A stretch of DNA of 64,000 nucleotides from Leisingera sp. SS27 (GTDB lineage: Bacteria > Pseudomonadota > Alphaproteobacteria > Rhodobacterales > Rhodobacteraceae), in NCBI RefSeq assembly GCF_028368855.1, contig NZ_JAQNCY010000011.1:1-64000 (forward strand), given 5' to 3'. Below, one piece after another: positions 56,488 to 64,000 of this stretch. A model generated the notes under the pieces. The model was given only the letters and a program-made list of their open reading frames with translations. It had not been told where the DNA came from and ran no database searches. The position numbers and the translations under genes are program-made. How positions within the stretch are numbered: position 1 is the stretch's first letter; each line of letters begins with the position of its first letter.

Positions 56488-57249
56488 TCAGATCGCCGCG
56501 CGGCGGTGGCGCGAGAAGGTCAGGTCGCGCAGGACCACCTGGTTCAGGTCGGGGGCTTCAAAGATCAGGTCGAGCCAGATCTTCTCGATCCGTTTTTCGT
56601 TCAGCTTGGAATAGGCCAGGTCGAATTCGACCACGATGTTCTTGTCGTCCTGGGGCAGCTCGCGCACCAGCTGTTCGGTGTTGGGGCCGTGCTGGATGTT
56701 GAGGCGTGCGAAGATCTCGATCGGTTTCTCGGATTCGATGATGCTGTCGATACGCAGCAGGTGCTGGCGGGTGATGCCCTGTACCGCCTCGGGCGGCAGG
56801 TCGATCACCAGCGACAGGAAGGAGCCGTCGAATTTGAACACATCCATGCGCAGGCCGAAGGGGGCGAGGTCCTCCTCGCGGGTGTTGCGGAGCTGGCGCA
56901 GGGTCAGTTCGGAAACGCTGCAGTCGTGGAACAGCTGTACCTCATCGCCCAGGCGGGCCTTGGGCGGGACTTCGGCAAGACCGCGTTCCGGCAAGGGGCC
57001 GCGCCACATCTGGGGCCGCCAGGACCAGTCGGTGCCATGCGGGCGCGGAAAGAAGGAGGAGCCGATCTGCGGCAGTGCCAGGCGGCCGTCGGCGGTGTGG
57101 ATGAGCCGGTCCAGATGGGTGCGCAGCTGGCGCGCCTGGTTGCGCTGGCGGCGCAGTTCCGACAGCGGCGCGCGCGAGGAGTCCTCAGCCGCGGCGCGCC
57201 AGCGGCGCAGGCTGCGCAGGTGAAACAACCGGTCCATGATCCTGCCCAT
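56488..57249 (-). CDS. DUF6478-like conserved protein
   Basis: 253 residues from ATG 57249 (or 57237). An Arg-rich helical start (LRSLRRWRAAAEDSSRAPLSELRRQRNQAR) precedes a beta-rich domain (GTDWSWRPQMWRGPLPERGLAEVPPKARLGDEVQLFHDC...). It resembles a Rhodobacteraceae protein family of unknown function; I am moderately sure of the DUF number. It leads a two-gene unit with 56083. Confidence 0.7.
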   Translation of the reverse strand: MGRIMDRLFHLRSLRRWRAAAEDSSRAPLSELRRQRNQARQLRTHLDRLIHTADGRLALPQIGSSFFPRPHGTDWSWRPQMWRGPLPERGLAEVPPKARLGDEVQLFHDCSVSELTLRQLRNTREEDLAPFGLRMDVFKFDGSFLSLVIDLPPEAVQGITRQHLLRIDSIIESEKPIEIFARLNIQHGPNTEQLVRELPQDDKNIVVEFDLAYSKLNEKRIEKIWLDLIFEAPDLNQVVLRDLTFSRHRRAAI

Positions 57250-57342
57250 CGTGCTCTCTCTTGCCTGTTAAAAGGTCTTGCTTGCCCGTCCGGCCGCGGC
57301 TGCCGGCCGCCGTGGAGCTGGCGGCAGTGTAACCGGGCGGGG

Positions 57343-58170
57343 CTATTGAAATAAACCGGCAATCCGCTGGCGCAGCCCGCGTTTTTTTCCTGTTCCGGCA
57401 GTGCCGTCCGCCGCCAGTGCCTGCAATTCAGCCGGGCGCGGCTGCGGGCGCAGACCCGGTCCTGGCGCTGCCGGCGCGGGACGAGGTGCTGTTGCCGCGG
57501 TTTCCAGTGCTGGCAGGGTGGAGGCCTCCAGCGTGCGGTGGGTCATCTCGTTCAGAAGGGCGGCACCGTGGCTGCCAAGCGCCCGGCTGCCCTCGGGCGC
57601 GTAAAGCGCCAGCGCAATCAGGTGGCGGTCGAGCACAAAGGCGCCGCGCCAGTGGACCGGGCTGGCGCTGTCGGCAACGGCGCCGGGGAACTCCAGCTTG
57701 ACCAGCGGCAGCAGCTGGTCCTCGCGGGTTTCAAGCACCTTGGCGCCCGGGAACATGGCTGCGATGTCGGTGGCCTGCGGTGCGGCAACCGCGGTCTTTG
57801 CGGGACCGATCGAGGCGGTGAGCACCGCAGACTTGCGGGCGCCGAACCAGTTCTGGCGCCCCATGCGGCTGCAATGAGCCAGAAGCGCAAAGCCGCCGTT
57901 CTTGTCGGGCTGGCTGCTGCGCCGGTCAAAACAATAGGCGCCAGGTGCCGCCAGCAGCACATCGCCGCCGCCAAAGGACATCACCTGGACCCCGCTCTGC
58001 GGCGCCTGGCTGGCGGTGCGGGAGGCAAAGGGCATCCCTTGGGGCGCGGGGCTGCATCCCGCCGCTGCGAGGGCTGCGAGCACAATCGCCGCCGCCGCGC
58101 CGCGCCGCGTGGGCGTCTTTCCGCCGGGCGCGGCAAAAGGCACGGGTTTCCCGTTGCTTGTTCTGATCAC
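57343..58170 (-). CDS. Putative lipoprotein
   Basis: 275 residues. A hydrophobic stretch ends in LAALAAAGCSPA, a usable lipobox with Cys near residue 39, though the basic N-region is long; the true start may be internal. The mature part has FAPGAYCFDRRSSQPDKNGGFALLAHC-type cysteines, and the C-terminus is Pro/Ala-rich and basic. It is probably an envelope protein of unknown role. Confidence 0.65.
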   Translation of the reverse strand: MIRTSNGKPVPFAAPGGKTPTRRGAAAAIVLAALAAAGCSPAPQGMPFASRTASQAPQSGVQVMSFGGGDVLLAAPGAYCFDRRSSQPDKNGGFALLAHCSRMGRQNWFGARKSAVLTASIGPAKTAVAAPQATDIAAMFPGAKVLETREDQLLPLVKLEFPGAVADSASPVHWRGAFVLDRHLIALALYAPEGSRALGSHGAALLNEMTHRTLEASTLPALETAATAPRPAPAAPGPGLRPQPRPAELQALAADGTAGTGKKRGLRQRIAGLFQ

Positions 58171-58332
58171 TGCTGGTCCTGCCGGTCTTGTTTTTTACGG
58201 GAATCATTACGGAGCCGGGGGCGGGGCGGCAAGGCTGAACCGCCACCAGGCGTGCCTGGCTTGCCTTGGCGTTGCAGCAATGCATAACGTGGGCCGGATT
58301 GCAGCCGGATCGCGGAGCGGCGCGGAGGACCT

Positions 58333-59223
58333 ATGCACGACAGGTACAGCTACAGGGCGCATGAGGCGCTGGTGCGCTACGCCCGGCACCAACCGGCGCT
58401 GTGGCGGCTGATGCTGGGGCTGGTGCTGGTGGCCTCGGTCAGCTTTGCCCTGACGGCGGCGCTGCAGGTGGTGGTGGCGGGGATGTTCCCGGGCGACTGG
58501 CTCTTGGGGCTGGCCGATGGCAGCACACCGGGTGCGATGCTGGTGCTCTTGGGCAGTTTTGCCTTTCTGTCGCTGGGGGTGGCGATGGCGGCGCGGCTGT
58601 TCCACCAGCGCGGCTTTGCCACCGTGACCGGCCATCTGCGCCCGCTGCTGCATCAGTTCGGGCGGGTCAGCCTGTATCTCTTGGGTCTCAGCCTGCTGCT
58701 GATGGCCTTGCCGCCCTATGACATGGGGCCGCCGATGACCCGGAACCTGCCGTTCTGGACCTGGTTCGGACTGCTGCCGCTGTCTATCGCCGCGGTGCTG
58801 GTGCAGACCGGATCGGAGGAGATCCTGTTCCGCGGTTATATCCAGCAGGCGCTGGCGGCGCGGTTCCGCCACCCTGCGGTCTGGCTGCTGGCGCCCTCGG
58901 CGCTGTTTGCACTGGGCCATTACCTGCCGACCGAGGCCGGGGACAACGCGCTGGTGATCACCGCCTGGGCCGGGCTGTTCGGGGTGCTGATGGCGGACCT
59001 GACGGCGCGGGCCGGCACGCTGGGGCCTGCGATGGCGGTGCATTTCTTCAACAACGTCACTGCTCTGTTGCTGTTCGGCTCCCCCACCAGCCTCAATGGG
59101 CTGGCGCTCTATCTGATCCCCTTTGATCTGGCCGACGTGCAGGCGCTGCGGCCGTGGATGGCGGTGGATTTTCTTCTGATGGGTGTCAGCTGGCTTTGCG
59201 CGCGGCTTGCCATACGCCGCTGA
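58333..59223 (+). CDS. CPBP-family intramembrane metalloprotease
   Basis: 296 residues with about eight hydrophobic segments. The abortive-infection/CAAX-protease motifs are seen in order: EE-x3-R in GSEEILFRGYIQQ near 160, FALGHY, and HFFNN near 237. It cuts substrates within the membrane; in bacteria roles range from prenyl-protein processing to bacteriocin immunity. It lies just before accD on the same strand. Confidence 0.85.
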   Translation: MHDRYSYRAHEALVRYARHQPALWRLMLGLVLVASVSFALTAALQVVVAGMFPGDWLLGLADGSTPGAMLVLLGSFAFLSLGVAMAARLFHQRGFATVTGHLRPLLHQFGRVSLYLLGLSLLLMALPPYDMGPPMTRNLPFWTWFGLLPLSIAAVLVQTGSEEILFRGYIQQALAARFRHPAVWLLAPSALFALGHYLPTEAGDNALVITAWAGLFGVLMADLTARAGTLGPAMAVHFFNNVTALLLFGSPTSLNGLALYLIPFDLADVQALRPWMAVDFLLMGVSWLCARLAIRR

Positions 59224-59286
59224 TTGCAATTGCGGCAAATGCGCCTTATCTGGGGGGCAAACCGCGCCCCCGGAGAGGCAAGCAAT

Positions 59287-60237
59287 ATGAACTGGATCAC
59301 CAACTACGTCCGGCCCAAGATCAACTCGATCTTTTCGCGCCGCGAAGTGCCCGAGAACCTTTGGCAGAAATGCGATGAATGCGGCACCATGCTGTTTCAC
59401 CGCGAGCTGAGCGACAATCAGAACGTCTGCACCAGCTGCGGCCATCACATGAACATCACCCCGCGCGACCGGTTCACCGCGCTGTTCGACGGCGGTGTCT
59501 TCACCGAGATCGCGGTGCCGGAGCCGCTGACCGATCCCTTGAAGTTCAAGGATCAGAAGAAATACCCCGAGCGGATCAAGGCGGCGCAGAAGAAGACCGG
59601 CGAGAAAGACGCGATGCTTGTGGCTGCCGGTGAGATCGGCCGCACCCCGATTATCGCTGCTGCGCAGGACTTCACCTATATGGGCGGGTCCATGGGCATG
59701 TATGTGGGCAACGCCATCATCGCCGCGGCTGAGGAAGCGGTGAAGCTGGGCCGTCCGCTGGTCTTGTTCTCGGCGGCTGGCGGCGCCCGGATGCAGGAAG
59801 GCATCCTGTCGCTGATGCAGATGCCGCGCACCACCGTTGCGGTGGAGATGCTGAAAGAGGCGGGGCTGCCCTATATCGTGGTGCTGACCCATCCGACCAC
59901 CGGCGGGGTGACAGCGTCTTATGCGATGCTGGGCGATGTGCATATCGCGGAGCCGAACGCGCTCATTTGCTTTGCCGGTCCCCGGGTGATCGAGCAGACC
60001 ATCCGCGAGAAGCTGCCCGAGGGGTTCCAGCGCGCTGAATACCTCTTGGACCACGGCATGCTGGACCGGGTGACCCCGCGCACCGAGATGCGCGAAGAGC
60101 TGATCACCATCATCCGGATGCTGATGGGGCTGCCGCCGCAGGTGGCGGGCGATCTGCCCGCGCCGGAACAGGAAGAGGCCGCCAAGGCCGCAAATGCGCT
60201 GGCGGATGGCGCAGTCAGCGAAGAAGCTGCCGAGTAA
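59287..60237 (+). CDS. accD: Acetyl-CoA carboxylase carboxyltransferase beta subunit
   Basis: 316 residues from ATG 59287. The zinc ribbon uses Cys29, Cys32, Cys48 and Cys51 (CDECG, CTSCG). The crotonase-like transferase core has [17 protein letters not shown] and [15 protein letters not shown]. With AccA it moves carboxyl from biotin to acetyl-CoA for fatty-acid synthesis. accD-folC order is common in proteobacteria. Confidence 0.95.
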   Translation: MNWITNYVRPKINSIFSRREVPENLWQKCDECGTMLFHRELSDNQNVCTSCGHHMNITPRDRFTALFDGGVFTEIAVPEPLTDPLKFKDQKKYPERIKAAQKKTGEKDAMLVAAGEIGRTPIIAAAQDFTYMGGSMGMYVGNAIIAAAEEAVKLGRPLVLFSAAGGARMQEGILSLMQMPRTTVAVEMLKEAGLPYIVVLTHPTTGGVTASYAMLGDVHIAEPNALICFAGPRVIEQTIREKLPEGFQRAEYLLDHGMLDRVTPRTEMREELITIIRMLMGLPPQVAGDLPAPEQEEAAKAANALADGAVSEEAAE

Positions 60238-60270
60238 CTTCGATTATATACCATTGCCTGGCCGAAGGCC

Positions 60271-60340
60271 GGGCAGCGCCCGTCCCGCCCCCCACGGGGC
60301 GGGCGCTTCGCTTCCCACCCCGCCGGGACGGGCGCTGCCC
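60271..60340. repeat. Long inverted repeat between accD and folC
   Basis: A 17-bp arm starting GGGCAGCGCCCGT (60271-60287) is perfectly complementary to 60324-60340. An inner hairpin CCGCCCC/GGGGCGG lies within. There is no T-run, so it may be a cruciform or mRNA-stabilising element. Confidence 0.8.
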
Positions 60341-60390
60341 TTTGCGTACAAGCAGCTCTTAGGATTGTCCGGCTGAACAGGACCAGGCTG

Positions 60391-61659
60391 ATGACCCAGA
60401 CCTCCGACGCGATCCTCGCCCGCATGATGGCGCTGCACCCCAAGATCATCGACCTGACGCTGGACCGGGTCTGGCGGCTCTTGGCGGCGCTGGATAATCC
60501 GCAGGAAAACCTGCCGCCGGTGATCCACCTGGCAGGCACCAATGGCAAGGGCTCGACCCAGGCGATGATCCGGGCGGGGCTTGAGGGGATGGGCAAGAGC
60601 GTGCACGCCTATACCTCGCCGCATCTGGCGCGCTTCCATGAGCGGATCCGGCTGGCGGGTGAGCTGATCTCGGAGGCACATCTGACGGAGGTGCTGGACG
60701 AGTGCTATGCCGCGAACAACGGCGATAACATCACCTATTTCGAGATTACCACGGTGGCGGGGCTGCTGGCGTTTTCGCGCACGCCTGCGGATTACACGCT
60801 GCTGGAGGTGGGACTGGGCGGGCGTCTGGACGCCACCAACGTGATCACGCCGGAGGTGTCGGTGATCACCCCCATTTCCATCGACCACGAGCAGTTCCTG
60901 GGCAACACGCTGGCCAAGATCGCGGGCGAAAAGGCGGGTATCATCAAGCGCGGCGTGCCGGTATTGGTTGGCCCGCAGCCTGAGGAGGCGATGGAGGTGA
61001 TCGAAGCCACCGCCGCCCGCCTGGGTGCGCCGCTGATTGCCTATGGCCAGCACTGGCATGTCTGGGAAGAGCGCGGCCGGCTGGTGTTTCAGGATGAAAA
61101 CGGCCTGCTGGATCTGCCGCTGCCCGCATTGCTGGGCGCGCATCAGATCCAGAACGCGGGCGCTGCGCTGGCAGCGCTGCGCCACTTGGGCGCCGGTGAG
61201 GCGGCCTGCGAGGCTGCCATGGCAAACGCCGAGTGGCCCGCGCGGATGCAGAAGCTGAAGGCCGGCCCGCTGATCGAGGCCGCGCCGGAGGCCGAACTGT
61301 GGCTGGACGGCGGCCACAACGCAGCTGCAGGCATTGCGCTGGCGGATGTGCTGGCGAAACTGCCGGCGCGTCCGACGCATCTGATCTGCGGCATGCTGAA
61401 CACCAAGGACGTGAGCGGCTATATGGCCCCGCTGGCGCCGCATGCGGCCAGCCTGACCGCGATTTCGATCCCGGATGAGGTGAACACGCTGAGCGCCGAA
61501 GAGACCGAAGCCGCGGCCCGATCGGTGGGCATCGAGGCAGGCACGGCGGAGAGCACGATGGCGGCGCTGCAGGCGATCACCGCCAAGGACCCGCAGGCGC
61601 GGGTGCTGATCTGCGGCTCGCTCTACCTGGCGGGCCATATCCTGCGCGAAAACGGCTGA
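60391..61659 (+). CDS. folC: Bifunctional folylpolyglutamate/dihydrofolate synthase
   Basis: 422 residues. The ATP loop GTNGKGST is at 49-56; HYTSPHL-like AYTSPHLARFHERI and the metal/folate region EVGLGGRLDATNVI follow, with GxHN equivalent LDGGHNAAAG near 308. It glutamylates folates, which the sox/DMGDH-like enzymes elsewhere in the window use as methyl acceptors. It is in the same direction as accD. Confidence 0.95.
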   Translation: MTQTSDAILARMMALHPKIIDLTLDRVWRLLAALDNPQENLPPVIHLAGTNGKGSTQAMIRAGLEGMGKSVHAYTSPHLARFHERIRLAGELISEAHLTEVLDECYAANNGDNITYFEITTVAGLLAFSRTPADYTLLEVGLGGRLDATNVITPEVSVITPISIDHEQFLGNTLAKIAGEKAGIIKRGVPVLVGPQPEEAMEVIEATAARLGAPLIAYGQHWHVWEERGRLVFQDENGLLDLPLPALLGAHQIQNAGAALAALRHLGAGEAACEAAMANAEWPARMQKLKAGPLIEAAPEAELWLDGGHNAAAGIALADVLAKLPARPTHLICGMLNTKDVSGYMAPLAPHAASLTAISIPDEVNTLSAEETEAAARSVGIEAGTAESTMAALQAITAKDPQARVLICGSLYLAGHILRENG

Positions 61660-61765
61660 ATTGCGTCGGGGCGGGGGAGGCTCTCCCGCCCGGCTTCGAC
61701 CTGCCGGTCTCACCCCGTTGGGCCGGGCGCCGCTGACGCGGCGCCTCTCCTGTTCATCTGGCCGG

Positions 61766-61811
61766 AAATATCCCGGGGGTGAGGCCAAAGGCCGAGGGGG
61801 CAGCGCCCCCT
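61766..61811. repeat. GC-rich intergenic repeat with hairpin
   Basis: The segment with ATATCCCGGGGGTGAGGCC ends in the hairpin AGGGGGC-AGC-GCCCCCT (61795-61811). This kind of sequence recurs between genes in many Rhodobacteraceae, and here it sits between the convergent folC and bestrophin genes. Confidence 0.6.
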
Positions 61812-61825
61812 GACCCGTTCAGCCG

Positions 61826-62731
61826 CTAGTCCAGAACGTGGTTCACCGGCTCCAGCCGGGGCGGCACCTCGCGTCCCAGCGCGTTGCAGACAGAGATTTC
61901 CATCACCCGGCACAGGGCGCTGAGCGGCACCGAGTTGGCCTGTTTGCGGAACGGGTGTTCCAGCTCATGGGTTACCCGGGCGAGGCCGAAGAAGACATAG
62001 GCTGCCACTGCCGCCACCAGCGGTTCGAACCAGCCGGCGCTTTCCAGCAGGGCAAAGGGCAGGAGCAGGCAGTAGAGGTAGGTCGTGCGCCAGACCAGCA
62101 GGGAATAGACGAAGGGCAGGGGGGTGGTCAGCAGCCGCTCGTTCCCGGCCTGGGCTGCGGGGAAGGCGGCCAGCCGTTCAGCCAGGGCGCGCTGGCCGAA
62201 GCCGTCGATGCGGCCGTCCTCTGCCATTTCTCGCAGCCGGGCAGCGATGTCGCGCAAGGCGGCGTTGGGGCTGTTTTCTGTTTGCATCAGCGCCTCTGCC
62301 GCCTCTGCCCCGACCCAGTGCTCCACCGTCTCCCGCACCTCATCGCCGCGCAGCTGGGCGCGGTGCAGGTGGTGAAAGGCAAGGATGCGGGTCAGGATGA
62401 AGTCCTCGTCCGGGCCGTGGCCCGCAAAGATCCTGAGTTCCTGCGCCAGGCTGCGCACGTCAGAGACCATGCGCCCCCAGATCTTGCGCGCCTCCCACCA
62501 GCGTTCATAGGCGGCATTGTTGCGGAAGCTGAGGAACAGCGACAGCGACAGGCCGAAGACGCCCATGGCGCCGATGGAAATCTGCGGCATCGCGATGACA
62601 TAGCGGTCCAGCAGCAGCAAGAGCAGCGCCCAAAGCGCGGTGGCTGCAATGTCGGGCAGGATGCGCGGCACCACCGATCCGTTCAGGATCAGGAAGGTCT
62701 CCCACCGGCTGGGCGTATCACGGACAATCAT
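61826..62731 (-). CDS. Bestrophin-family anion channel
   Basis: 301 residues, the usual bacterial bestrophin (UPF0187) length. SLFLSFRNNAAYERWWEARKIWG near 65-87 is the family signature, with hydrophobic helices at 25-50 and near 210-245. Homopentamers conduct chloride or cations across the inner membrane. The start overlaps the zapE stop by 4 bp. Confidence 0.85.
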   Translation of the reverse strand: MIVRDTPSRWETFLILNGSVVPRILPDIAATALWALLLLLLDRYVIAMPQISIGAMGVFGLSLSLFLSFRNNAAYERWWEARKIWGRMVSDVRSLAQELRIFAGHGPDEDFILTRILAFHHLHRAQLRGDEVRETVEHWVGAEAAEALMQTENSPNAALRDIAARLREMAEDGRIDGFGQRALAERLAAFPAAQAGNERLLTTPLPFVYSLLVWRTTYLYCLLLPFALLESAGWFEPLVAAVAAYVFFGLARVTHELEHPFRKQANSVPLSALCRVMEISVCNALGREVPPRLEPVNHVLD

Positions 62732-63804
62732 GGCGTTTCGCTGCCCCAGTCCTTGTCCTGCATTTCGCGCAGGCGCGAGGCGGTGCGTTCGAATTCAAAC
62801 GTGCCCTCGCCCTCGACATAGAGCATTTCGGGCTGCGCCGCGGCGGAGCAGATCAGCCGCACCCTGGCCTCGTACAAAGCGTCGATCAGGGTGACGAAGC
62901 GCTTGGCCTCGTTGAAGTTGTTGCGGCTGAGGCGGGGGATGTCCTCCAGCACCAGCACCTTCACCTCTTCGGCGATGGCGAGGTAGTCGCCCGGCCCCAG
63001 CATCTTGCCGCACAGGTCATAGAAAGTGGCGCGCGCCACCCCGTTGCGGAAGGCGGGCAGGGTGACCTCGCGGCCCTTCACCTCCAGCGTCAGCGGTTGC
63101 GCCGCGCCGCCGCCCGACAGATCCTGCCAGATCGCGCGGATCTGCGCGCGGGCCTCGCCGTCCACGGGGGCGAAATAGACCTGCGCGCCGGTCAGCCGGT
63201 GCTGGCGGTAGTCGGTTTTGCTGACCATTTCATGCACCGCCATATGCTCCTTGATCAGGCCGATGAAGGGCAGGAACAGCTGGCGGTTGAGGCCGTTTTT
63301 GTAGAGATCATCCGGCACCCGGTTGGAAGTGGTGATCACGGTGACACCTGCGGCAAAGAGCGCCTCGAACAGGCGGCCCACGATCATCGCATCGGTGATG
63401 TCGGTGATCTGCATCTCGTCAAAGGCCAAGAGCCGCACCGACTCCGCCACCTCGGCCGCCGCCGGGGCCAGCGCGTCCTCGACGCCGTCCTGGCGGGCCT
63501 GATGCATCCTGGTGTGGATTTCCTGCATGAAGGCGTGGAAATGCACCCGGCGCGAGGGGATGCCGTCCAGGCTGTCTACAAAGAGGTCCATCAGCATCGA
63601 CTTGCCGCGCCCGACCCCGCCCCAGAGGTAGAGGCCCTGCACCGGTTCAAATTCCGCCTTGCGGAAGAAGCCGCGCTTCACCGGCGGTGCCATCAGCCCT
63701 GCGGCAATGCGGTCGAAATGGGGAAGCACGGCCTCCTGGGCCGGATCAGGCTTCAATTCGCCTGCGTCGATCTTCTGCCGGTACAGCGTGGTCAGATGGG
63801 TCAT
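62728..63804 (-). CDS. zapE: Cell division protein ZapE (AFG1-like ATPase)
   Basis: 358 residues. Walker A is GGVGRGKSM near 62-70, Walker B is LLAFDEMQITD and a sensor-like Arg lies in TTSNRVPDDLYKNGL. It belongs to the AAA-like AFG1/ZapE family that influences the FtsZ ring. The first gene of a zapE-bestrophin pair. Confidence 0.9.
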   Translation of the reverse strand: MTHLTTLYRQKIDAGELKPDPAQEAVLPHFDRIAAGLMAPPVKRGFFRKAEFEPVQGLYLWGGVGRGKSMLMDLFVDSLDGIPSRRVHFHAFMQEIHTRMHQARQDGVEDALAPAAAEVAESVRLLAFDEMQITDITDAMIVGRLFEALFAAGVTVITTSNRVPDDLYKNGLNRQLFLPFIGLIKEHMAVHEMVSKTDYRQHRLTGAQVYFAPVDGEARAQIRAIWQDLSGGGAAQPLTLEVKGREVTLPAFRNGVARATFYDLCGKMLGPGDYLAIAEEVKVLVLEDIPRLSRNNFNEAKRFVTLIDALYEARVRLICSAAAQPEMLYVEGEGTFEFERTASRLREMQDKDWGSETP

Positions 63805-63870
63805 GGGGACAGGGATAGCGCGGGGCGCGGGGGATGGGAAGCACAGGATTGGGAGCGGCAGCCCGGCGGG

Positions 63871-63999
63871 TCAGCGGAACCTGTCCTGCGTCAAGGCGAT
63901 GAAATTTTCGACCGTCTTCAGCCCGCGGTCTTCCTGCTCCTGCAGCAGCCCGTTGACCAAATGGCGGGTGGCTGCTGCGTGCTCCAGCTCAGCTGCGCT
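63871..63999 (-). CDS. Partial gene at the right window edge, C-terminus only
   Basis: Reading leftward from the edge, 42 codons run to a stop at 63871-63873, ending LVNGLLQEQEDRGLKTVENF and a short tail. The composition is protein-like and helical. It is too short to name; it lies upstream of zapE on the same strand. Confidence 0.55.
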   Translation of the reverse strand, partial: SAAELEHAAATRHLVNGLLQEQEDRGLKTVENFIALTQDRFR

Positions 64000-64000
64000 G

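Overview
The window is alphaproteobacterial DNA, almost certainly from a marine Rhodobacterales (Roseobacter group) member. The evidence is high GC with strong C/G third positions, roseobacter-type gene content (a TmoXWV-like TMAO transporter, TorTSR, sarcosine-oxidase-like and Rieske demethylases, two creatinase/M24-family genes, zapE next to a bestrophin) and compact ATGA-overlapping operons. I found no tRNA, rRNA or CRISPR array.

Layout. 1-2516 is accessory DNA: the end of one IS3-family element, about 950 bp without a recognisable gene, and a complete-ended IS3 element whose orfB is broken. 2656-5160 holds a GNAT acetyltransferase and an adenylate-cyclase/TPR protein. 5226-10120 (minus strand) is a YcaO-TfuA peptide-modification locus with a HEXXH peptidase and a protein ending in SGAKV pentapeptide repeats. 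torT lies upstream of it in the same orientation. torS is divergent from torT, and torR converges on torS. Beyond torR, two TorR-box-like decamers precede a TMAO/betaine ABC transporter operon (15194-19203) with a GlxA-type AraC regulator.

20397-38345 holds two catabolic modules for N-methylated compounds. Module A (GntR/HutC regulator) has an Asp/Glu-racemase-like protein, an M24 peptidase-fold protein with all metal ligands, and a dimethylglycine-dehydrogenase-like flavoprotein. Module B (LysR regulator) has an Ehu-type ABC transporter, a metal-ligand-less M24 protein, a second racemase-like protein, SoxBDAG-like subunits and a Rieske oxygenase. Each module shows a clear duplicated operator: twin TGGTATATACCA for module A and twin ATAACC-N3-GGTTAT for module B. 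The modules look like parallel routes in which an M24/racemase-like pair processes the substrate and flavin/Rieske enzymes remove N-methyl groups to folate. The substrates cannot be read from sequence.

38346-45001 is patchier: a degraded IS5-like transposase remnant, a TetR-controlled five-gene operon (DJ-1 family, MBL hydrolase, cupin, SDR, flavin amine oxidase) and intergenic DNA without a recognisable gene. 45002-49385 carries a DUF1203-like gene, a C-terminally shortened dnaE2 ending inside a short dispersed repeat, and two small genes.

49608-64000 is mostly core genome: gpmI, an EnvC/M23-like gene, ctpA, ada, an ICL/PEP-mutase homologue, three envelope or unknown genes, a CPBP protease, accD, folC, a bestrophin, zapE and a partial gene at the right edge.
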